Source: Wolfiporia cocos (lineage: Eukaryota; Basidiomycota; Agaricomycetes; Polyporales; Phaeolaceae). Taken from it: 64,000 nucleotides of DNA. The notes below the pieces were generated by a model. The model did not search any database, was not told the origin of the DNA, and was given only the letters and a program-made list of their open reading frames with translations. This document shows positions 57,201-64,000 of the stretch, in pieces (within the stretch, counting starts at the first letter, position 1; each line of letters starts with the position of its first letter). A program made the position numbers and the translations under genes. The stretch spans positions 2,604,001 to 2,668,000 of the forward strand of contig JACCLO010000002.1 of NCBI GenBank assembly GCA_029448655.1, in the 5' to 3' direction.

Positions 57201-59270
57201 GCTGTCAAAGGCGATATCCCTGACCCCATGCGATAAGACCATCACCAGCGAAGGAGCCGCCGACATATTCCACCGGAAAATCTACTCGAAGTACGGGCTC
57301 CTAGGAAAATCATCTCGGACCGAGGCCCCCAGTTCACCTCGAAGTTTTTCCGAGCTCTCTGCAAGCTTCTAGGGATCGACTCCGCCCTGAGTACGGCGTA
57401 TCACCCACAAACCGATGGATAGACTGAGCGAATGAACCAACAAATAGAAGTCTACCTGCGTATCTACTGCATGAGCGACCCGTACCTCTGGGCCGCCAGA
57501 CTCCCAGATGTAGAATTTGCCCACAACACGCGCAGGACCGAAAGAGGTTTGGCCCCCACCGAAGTCATCATGGGGTATATTCCCCGGGGATTGCCCGAAG
57601 AAGACAACCCGACATCGGTGCCAGCCGCGGGAGAAAGGCTGAAAAGCATCAAAGAGGCAAGGGAGAAGGCTATCGCCGTGCACGAACTAGCCCAAAAACG
57701 AATGGCCGGACGGACCCTGCGCGATTTGCCTAAACTTAGCAAGGGAGACAAGGTGTGGCTTGATGCCAAGAACCTCCACCTCCCGTACGAATCACGGAAG
57801 CTCGCTCCAAAAAGGGAGGGGCCGTTCACCATCGCTGAGAAGCTCGGGGCCGTCACGTACAGGCTGGCTCTGCCCCCGCGGTGGAAGATACACCCGGTCT
57901 TCCATGCCTCGCTACTGAAACCGTTCAATGAGACAAGGGTGCACGGGCCCAATTACACGAAACCACCCCCGGACCTGGTCGAAGGGCACAAAGAGTACGA
58001 GGTCGATTCTATCCTGAACCAAAGGCAACATCGAGGGAAAAGGCAGTATTTGGTCCATTGGAAGGGCTACCCAACCGCTGACGACTCGTGGGAAGACGCA
58101 ACGAACTTGAAAAATTCCCCCGACCTCCTGGAGGACTACAAAAGTCGGCGGAGGGGGAGCAGAACCCGCCAGGTTGAAGAAGTAACATGTCGACGCCTCC
58201 GCCTAGCCAACCCGACCGTCCCAGGGCGCCGACGCTGCGTCGGTCCCTCGCCGTCTGCATGGGATACCAGACAGGCAGGTGTTACGGGTGTTCCGAGGAG
58301 GCCCACCTCCGCATCCGCCATGCGCTCACCTGGCACAGGTCCGACGTTCCCCCCGGGGGTCATCCAACCCCCTGGACCGATCGATTTGAGCTCGTACAGG
58401 AGCTCACCGCCGTCTACGACAGCTACCAAGACGTCACCGAGCGGCTTGTCCAACTCGAACAGACAGTCCGCTGGCAGAGACAGCAGCTTGGGCGGAACAT
58501 CGATCAGTGGATCGACCACCTCGGGGCGTCGACGCCATCGCGAATCCGGAGAGAGTTCAACCAAGGAGAAGAAGGCCCGCGTCGCCCGCCCCGTCAGCGA
58601 AGCCCCGTCCCCCCAATGCCCTCCTGGCTACTCGACGACGATGAATTGGCTCGAATTGCAGAACCGTACGATTTTATGGAATACCGCTCTCTGGTACCTG
58701 ACCACGCTCCCCCTGAGACCTCCGCCGCAGGAGCTCGACCTGGAGAACCGGAGAGCCCTGCTCCTCATCCACGAAGCAGCGAACGACGCCCAGTTCGAGA
58801 GGGGCCGAGCAGCGCTAGGATTGCCACCCCGCCGCTCACTGCCCCAGCTGACGACGAAGCTGGTCGACGATCTCCGTCAATTGAGGTCATCAGCCGAGAG
58901 GAGTTCGAGCGGGGTCGCGACGCCTGGAACGACCCCCTTCTCAGTCTACCTAGATGGCTCCGGGAGCGCATCTGGGTCCACCACCACCACCAGCGGTACG
59001 AATCCGGCGACTATCTCCGCGACGTCCCCTCCGCTCGATCCCCGCCCAGGCCATCTCAGGCAGAGCCCTGTCGAAGCTGTGGCAGCCCCTACCACTGGAT
59101 CCTCGACTGCCCCGACTACCGCTGCCCCACGTGTCGGGTATCCCAGCCCGGACATCGACGAGGGGAATGCGCGCCCTACCAGCTCTGGGTCCCTCCCGCC
59201 ACGCCTCCTCTCCCTGATGGAGATGCAGGGTATAACGACCCCGACCCCGAGGCCCTTTGAGTGGCCGTGA
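54280..59270 (+). pseudogene. G2 pol with frameshift and nonsense codon, plus C-terminal extension
   Basis: Domain order is as in G1: protease (ALIDSGAM), dUTPase (residues 128-258; IGYDLYASK, GRIASRSG, GVIDPDYRGE, RIAQIIFEQ, GDAGFGSTD), reverse transcriptase (VYMDDILIFS), RNase H (ETDASQFALGAVLKQ), integrase, chromodomain (EYEVDSILNQR...LVHWKGY). The integrase core keeps the first Asp (SVDFITDLP, GAC at 57136-57138). A one-base loss near 57296-57304 shifts the frame, and a TAG at 57420-57422 replaces a Gln codon in the motif before the catalytic Glu. After the chromodomain (about 58140) the frame stays open for another 1.1 kb to 59270, where G1 has a single stop and then the same open frame. 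Confidence 0.9.
58187..59260 (+). CDS. G2 third ORF: zinc-knuckle protein overlapping the pol extension
   Basis: This 357-codon ORF lies in a different frame from the pol extension, over the same DNA. It starts MSTPPPSQPDRP, has a helical region (HLRIRHALTWHR, ELTAVYDSYQDVTERLVQLE), a Pro/Arg-rich middle, then EVISREEFERGRD and two zinc knuckles, CRSCGSPYHWILDC (CX2CX4HX4C) and CPTCRVSQPGHRRGEC (CX2CX6HX4C). Start, helical region and knuckles are conserved in G1. A nucleic-acid-binding accessory role is plausible from the knuckles alone. It occupies the position where envelope genes lie in some retroelements but has no signal peptide or membrane segment. Confidence 0.7.
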   Translation: MSTPPPSQPDRPRAPTLRRSLAVCMGYQTGRCYGCSEEAHLRIRHALTWHRSDVPPGGHPTPWTDRFELVQELTAVYDSYQDVTERLVQLEQTVRWQRQQLGRNIDQWIDHLGASTPSRIRREFNQGEEGPRRPPRQRSPVPPMPSWLLDDDELARIAEPYDFMEYRSLVPDHAPPETSAAGARPGEPESPAPHPRSSERRPVREGPSSARIATPPLTAPADDEAGRRSPSIEVISREEFERGRDAWNDPLLSLPRWLRERIWVHHHHQRYESGDYLRDVPSARSPPRPSQAEPCRSCGSPYHWILDCPDYRCPTCRVSQPGHRRGECAPYQLWVPPATPPLPDGDAGYNDPDPEAL

Positions 59271-59315
59271 TGCTTGGATTTCATCGAGGGCGATGACGGC
59301 TTAGGAGGGGGGTGA

Positions 59316-59849
59316 TGTTACGATCCGTATGAGTCCGTATATTTTGACGCCTCACTGGAGAGGAGGACTTAGCGTTCAACCGCTGTATTTACCGATTATT
59401 CTTAGGGTCCCTGCTCAACCACCGACCCTCGTTTCATGTACAACAACCCTACGCCCCTAGTCTCATAGCGTATCAGGTTCTAGGTGATATCTGTTGTATA
59501 TCTACAGAGCTTCTACGTTTCAGCCATTGTTGCGCTCAACCGCAGCGTTTCGGCTTAGTTATCGTAGCGTACTAACCTTATGGACTTAGTGGTAGCAGTA
59601 CCAAGGACACTATGACCCCGATTACAGAATCGTAGTATAAAGACCCTGTTGTAAATACTGGCCGAGTTCCTCAGCTCGACCTTGTTGAATTACAAGGATC
59701 CTATACTCGTTCTCAAAGGACTTAAGCAATTAAGTCTGCAGCCAGTATATCGACGCTCGACTCTGCTGAGTCCGACGAGTAGTGCGCTACTCGATACGCT
59801 GAGTAACTCGACTTAACATCTCAGCTGAACGGATATTCGATCCGTAACA
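59316..59849 (+). repeat. G2 3' LTR
   Basis: No difference from the 5' LTR was found when read base by base. Confidence 0.95.
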
Positions 59850-59854
59850 TAGAG

Positions 59855-60305
59855 TCAGAGCGTCGATATACAAGCTGCAGGCTTAATTGCTCAAGCCTTT
59901 GAGAACGAGTATAAGATCCTTGTAATTCAACAAGGTCGAGCTGAGGAACTCGACCGGTATTTACATCAGGTTATATACTATGGTCTGTTAATCGGGGTCA
60001 TAGTGTCCTTGGTACTGCTACTATTAAGTCCGTTGGGCTAACGATATAAGTAATAAAGGAGAAGTGTTGCGGTTGAGCCAACAAGGGATGAAACATAAAA
60101 CTACTGTGGTTGTACACAGAATATCAGCTAGAACGCGATGCGAACACGGAGAATGGGCATAGGGTTGTTATACATGAAACAGGGCCTACGGTTGAACGGA
60201 GGCCCCTAGAAGCAGAGCGCTGGGTACAGCGGTTGAACGCTAAGTCCTCGTACACAGTGAGGCGTCAATCCAGAATATTCAAGTGTACCTGGTAAAATTG
60301 TAACA
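59855..60305 (-). repeat. G3 LTR, outer part
   Basis: Reverse complement begins TGTTACAATTTTACC and follows the G2 LTR sequence with many substitutions. With 51109-51199 it makes a full LTR of about 540 bp. Confidence 0.88.
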
Positions 60306-60317
60306 GAAATGTAGGAA

Positions 60318-60510
60318 CTCTGTGGTTAGACACATGGTATCAGCTAGAACTTGATACACTGTGAGACTATGGGCATAGGGCTGTTGTACATGAAATGGGG
60401 GTCTCTGGTAGAGCAGGGATCCCTAGAATAAGGTGCATGATAAAGCGATTGAACACTAAGTCCCTTCCTCCAGTGAGGCGTCAGTAAAAGATATTCGATA
60501 TTCCCTGTAC
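60318..60510 (-). repeat. Degenerate LTR remnant of the same family
   Basis: Words such as GGGCATAGGGCTGTTGTACA, GATTGAACACTAAGTCC and GTGAGGCGTCAG repeat those in the adjacent G3 LTR in the same orientation, with indels. It is an older partial copy. Confidence 0.65.
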
Positions 60511-61400
60511 AGGCCATAACAAAGGTCACCTGATGTGCATGTTAGCCTAAATGGGCAATTGGCCATCATCTATGTTGTCCACATCAATGTGAAATGTTCC
60601 AATCATGCTATTGCCGATGGCTGAAAAACACATAAATTTGGTGGTTTCTCACTAATGTACATCAATCCTTGGGAACAGATTTTTGAGTTTTGCACTAGAT
60701 CTTGTACTACAGAAGCCCTGTTGCACATATCTCGATAATGGACATGATTGACAAAATTCTGTTCCCAAGGATTGTTAGTTTTTGAGCTTCTCATGATATT
60801 ACCCCACTAGAGTGAATCGAACAGAGCTCTCAGTGAATATCTGTACGATTTTACCATGCTTTCTGCAGATGCCACAGACTGACATCAGCTGCTGGGCTGA
60901 TGCAATCAAATCTTATTACAGACGCTGTCACGATAACACTCCTAATGCCTAAGTTAATGTGCGCGAAGCTCTTCAATCATGAGTCGTCCAGCAGATGCCG
61001 TTGGTGTAGCATTGCCCCTCCCCAGTAAGAGCCAACCATTTTCCTTTTGAGAGGGTTAGCACTGACTATCATGTGATACATAGTAATTGCACGTGCCCGC
61101 TCACATGAGGGCAGGACTTTTGAACCAATCAGTAATTCTTGCAGATGATCGTCTGACTACTTGCACTATAAAGACCGCACTACTAACATAGCAGGAATAT
61201 GTACATATGTAAGGCCCAGTCTAAGGCATTCAACATACTATTTGCATTTGAATATACACTACGGATGCATCTGTGGCACTGTAGTCCCTTGAGACAAACT
61301 GTGTACAATACTGGGGATTTACTAGTCTCGGTTCCAGACCTTATACCTCACTTGGCACCTGCAGGTCTGGGCAGAGTGTGAAAAACATCTATCTATACTA
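60511..61400. other. Non-coding stretch with a short inverted repeat
   Basis: AATCCTTGGGAACAGATTTT (60664-60683) recurs inverted at 60754-60773. No gene was recognised. Confidence 0.5.
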
Positions 61401-61401
61401 T

Positions 61402-61428
61402 AATGGGAGCTCATGCCATGGGTGCTCA
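61402..61428 (+). repeat. Direct repeat, left copy (right copy at window end)
   Basis: ATGGGAGCTCATGCCATGGG and the following CTCA recur with four changes at 63974-64000, where the window stops. Confidence 0.6.
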
Positions 61429-61659
61429 CGTCTGGCTAGTGTGCAGCTAGCATGTCGCTTGCGTTTTGTGCATGTTCAGCACACGTTCCGTGCACGAGAA
61501 ATGCACATGGACACCATGTTTGCTGCATGGCGTCCATGTGCATTGTTGATCTTCCTCCCATTAGATAGGGCACCTGCCACCCAGGGAGTTTGCTGGTGGA
61601 TTCCCACACCCAGCACCTGCAAGGCGCATGTGCTGCTAACTCACATTTTGCACACTGTT

Positions 61660-61950
61660 CCTGCCCCATGCCATGGGGATTTGTGCCCTGTGCCACAGGG
61701 ATTTGTGCCCTGTGCCATGGGGATTTGTGTCCCATGCCACAGGGATTTTTGTGTAATGTAAATACCCCGCACCATGGGGATTTGTGCCCTGTGCTATGGG
61801 GGTTTTTGTAATGTAAATACCCTACACCATGGGGATTTGTGCCCCATGTTATGGGGATTTGTGGCCCATGCCACAGGGATTTATGCTCTGTGCCACGGGG
61901 ATTTGTGCCCCATGCCACAGGGATTTGTGCCTCATGTCATGGGGATTTTA
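61660..61950 (+). repeat. 22-bp minisatellite, block 1
   Basis: A unit of the form GGGATTTGTGCCCTGTGCCA plus CA or TG is repeated about ten times with partial interruptions (TTTTTGTAATGTAAATACCC). Open frames through it are by-products. Confidence 0.85.
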
Positions 61951-62394
61951 TCACAGTACCTCCTTACTGTGATACCAGTCTTTCCGTAGACTCCTAAGAC
62001 CATGCGCAGGCCCAGACACCAGTTCAGCAGAACTAAGGAGATGGCGCAGCCAGCACACAAGAGGGGAGATACCAGGGACTGGCCCTAGGGATGAGAATAG
62101 TACATCTGAGGTGCTAGCCTCAGACATTGCACTGCTATGTACATGGCACACTATCAACTAGCTACCTGCCCTTAAGAGGCCCATGCACTGTAAGGCACCA
62201 GGTGTAACAGATGTAACTATGTAACGCATCATGTATCTAACGTGACCTGGGATGGCGCTGGTGCCCCTACATTATCTACAACACGTCCATATCTAATCTA
62301 AGGTCATGTTACCTACACCGAGGGCATGCCACAACATATTGTGACAGATTTGTGTAATGTAAATACCCCACACCACAGGGATCCATGCCTCACA
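61951..62394. other. Spacer between minisatellite blocks
   Basis: No gene was seen. The words GTAATGTAAATACCCCACACCA link it to the two repeat blocks. Confidence 0.4.
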
Positions 62395-62500
62395 CCATGG
62401 GATTCATGCCCCATGCCACAGGGATTTGTGTCTCATGCTACAGGGATTTGTGGCCCTTGCCACAGGGATTTGTGCCCCATGCCATGGGGATTTTTGTAAC
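62395..62500 (+). repeat. 22-bp minisatellite, block 2
   Basis: Four to five units of the same GGGATTTGTG-containing word as block 1. Confidence 0.8.
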
Positions 62501-62669
62501 ATAAATTGCCTGTGCTGCAGATGCCTGCCAAAAGATTGCAAAAAATGAAGAAAATTCAGGATTATTTGACACACCATATTACACAGTATTACAAGTGAAG
62601 CAATGACAAGACCGAGTATCAGCAAGGTGGAGGAGTGGCTGAGTGAGCAGAGACAAGGAACAGAAGAAG

Positions 62670-62860
62670 TGTTACAGGTCTAACATGGCTGAGCCCACGT
62701 GAAGTGGTAAGCGTGCGAAACCAGTACCCAATTAGGCAACAGGGGATGTGTATATATACCTGGAACCACAGTCTCACCTAACCGCAAGATTACACCCTTT
62801 TAGCGAAGGGGGCTAAATGCCTTGCATAGCACGTGGGTGGTTCCACGTGTGACTGTAACA
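62670..62860 (+). repeat. TRIM 5' LTR (191 bp)
   Basis: Contains TATATATACC near 62752. It differs from the 3' LTR by a few bases (for example ACCGCAAGATTAC against ACCATGAGATTAC). Confidence 0.88.
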
Positions 62861-63082
62861 GTATCTCGCAGTTGCCCAGTCGTTGGTTTGACTCCCATTG
62901 TCGATCTGCGGCTGAGAGCACACCTAGTAGGCGCTCCGGCGGTGAACGGTAGCTCGGGGGCTGGGTATACGGACCACGTTACCCTGACCAATTGGGGGTG
63001 TCTCCAACGGTGAAGTGCTTGAGCCCACCGAGGGGGGTGGTAGAGTGTGTTGGGGACAACACACACCTTAAGCGGGAGGTAG

Positions 63083-63782
63083 TGTTACAGGTCTAACATG
63101 GCTGAGCCCACGTGAAGTGGTAAGCGTGCGAAACCAGTACCCAATTAGGCAACAGGGGATGTGTATATATACCTGGAACCACAGTCTCGCCTAACCATGA
63201 GATTACTGTCACAACTTTTGCGACATTATCTTATTTTATTACAGAACGCCTTTCGCTGGGGTCGAACCCTCGACTCTTGACGACAAAGGCACGTGACCGT
63301 CTTACAGTGGCACGTTACTTACAGTAGATAATGCGCGTCTCTGTAGAGTAGATAAGATTACATACATCAGATGGTTACATAAGCGTTCCAGACCCCTGAC
63401 TGGTAGGCGCGTGCGCACAGGCCACGTCGCTTTAGGGCAAGGGTTACTACTAGGGATTACAGCGCTTCTCTGATGTATATATACCTAGGGCTCTGAGGCG
63501 TCTTACCTCAGAACCTTTATTCTCTACCATGCCTTAGGGCACTTAACATCCATCCTGCGCGCTCTCCCTTGTGAAGCTTGCTAGTCTGTGCGACGTACCT
63601 CGACCTCGACTTAGGGCGTGGTTTACCCTTCGTCGACATAGCTAGGGATGCCATGACTTGTGAGCAGGGACTTAGGCGTTGAGGGATGACCCAGAAGATG
63701 TTTTGGGTCAATTACGCCCTTTTAGCGAAGGGGGCTAAATGCCTTGCATAGCACGTGGGTGGTTCCACGTGTGACTGTAACA
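63083..63782 (+). repeat. TRIM 3' LTR, interrupted
   Basis: Matches the 5' LTR in 63083-63206 and 63716-63782. ATTAC is duplicated at the borders of the insertion. Confidence 0.85.
63207..63710. mobile_element. Solo LTR (504 bp) nested in the TRIM 3' LTR
   Basis: It begins TGTCACAACTTTTGCGAC and ends GATGTTTTGGGTCA, with ATTAC at 63202-63206 and 63711-63715. A TATATATACC box near 63476 is followed by GCGTCTTACCTCAGAACC, as expected for an LTR promoter. A tRNA B-box-like word is present on the minus strand (GGGTTCGACCCC). Confidence 0.82.
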
Positions 63783-63973
63783 AGAAGGAACTCATGAGTA
63801 ATCAACAGGGAATTGATGGGGAATCCACAGGTTTCAAAAATCCCTTGCTTTGTGTGTGAATGGTCTGACTTTCCCCGGTTATCTCAAATAGGAACACATG
63901 GATTGGGATATCATATTGAAGTGATTAAATTGTTTGTGGCAAAGCCACAGGTAAATAAGCTAGTCTTAAAGTA

Positions 63974-64000
63974 ATGGGAGCTCACGCCATAGGCACTCAT
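63974..64000 (+). repeat. Direct repeat, right copy, cut by the window end
   Basis: ATGGGAGCTCACGCCATAGG repeats 61402-61428 with few changes. Confidence 0.6.

Larger units (their letters stand above)
51200..59849 (+). mobile_element. Ty3/Gypsy chromovirus-like LTR retrotransposon G2 (identical LTRs, broken body)
   Basis: LTRs of 534 bp at 51200-51733 and 59316-59849 begin TGTTACGATCCGTATGAGTC and end CGATCCGTAACA. By reading they are identical. TAGAG flanks the element at 51195-51199 and 59850-59854. A purine tract (TAGGAGGGGGGTGA) precedes the 3' LTR. The target is the LTR of G3. Inside are gag split by a solo LTR, a pol with one frameshift and one nonsense codon, and an intact third ORF. 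Confidence 0.96.
62670..63782 (+). mobile_element. TRIM (miniature LTR retrotransposon)
   Basis: Two LTRs beginning TGTTACAGGTCTAACATGG and ending GTGACTGTAACA enclose only 222 bp (62861-63082) without coding capacity. A purine tract (AGCGGGAGGTAG) precedes the 3' LTR. AGAAG flanks the element at 62665-62669 and 63783-63787. The 3' LTR is split by a solo LTR at 63207-63710. Lack of coding and short LTRs define a TRIM; movement must have depended on another element. Confidence 0.88.

Noticed and set aside
61436..61989. Overlapping frames of 127 and 160 codons through the minisatellite.
   Set aside because: They follow the 22-bp repeat in several frames and strands at once, as expected for chance frames in repeats.
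63240..63320. tRNA-like B box (GGGTTCGACCCC) on the minus strand inside the solo LTR.
   Set aside because: No A box or cloverleaf could be drawn; it lies inside a bounded LTR insertion.

Overview
The window looks like nuclear DNA of a filamentous basidiomycete (Agaricomycetes, probably a wood-decay lineage). The reasons are genes cut by many 43-65 nt GT-AG introns, two Agaricomycete-type multi-span membrane protein genes, a fungal iterative polyketide synthase, and chromodomain Ty3/Gypsy retrotransposons. I saw no bacterial operon, CRISPR array or rRNA. All exon models were spliced by eye and checked only for reading-frame closure.

Left part (1-20.6 kb, gene-bearing). A DUF6534-type membrane protein gene runs off the left edge. 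Next is a complete 22-exon polyketide synthase on the minus strand (2349-10990; order KS-AT-DH-decayed MT-decayed ER-KR-ACP-reductase). A monocarboxylate-type MFS transporter lies at 15635-17471 (minus) and a ToxD/LovC-like medium-chain reductase at 19266-20551 (plus). Together they form a plausible biosynthetic locus: the synthase has no working enoyl reductase of its own, a candidate trans-acting one is nearby, release would be reductive, and the transporter could export the product. A TA-flanked MITE sits about 430 bp upstream of the synthase start codon.

Middle part (20.6-41 kb, mobile-element graveyard with two or three genes). It holds a 5'-truncated LINE with a 16-bp target duplication, a TIR element keeping only the first exons of an integrase-like protein, an intact membrane protein gene (27291-28601), and a 6-kb set of interleaved inverted repeats. 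Two 640-bp hAT-type MITEs have inserted in those repeats, and each has its empty site preserved in the opposite arm. A Tc1/mariner-type MITE, a Mutator-type element with a nested insertion, and a small secreted-protein candidate (39108-39684) follow.

Right part (41-64 kb, LTR retrotransposons). Element G1 (41080-49780) is older and damaged. Element G2 (51200-59849) has identical LTRs but a broken body, and is nested inside the LTR of a third, minus-strand element (G3). G1 and G2 encode gag, a -1-frame pol with a dUTPase domain between protease and reverse transcriptase, a chromodomain integrase, and a third zinc-knuckle ORF lying in another frame over an open C-terminal extension of pol. An 11-nt sequence after each 5' LTR is complementary to the predicted transcript start, which suggests Tf1-type self-priming. 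The right end has a 22-bp minisatellite and a TRIM element whose 3' LTR is interrupted by a solo LTR.
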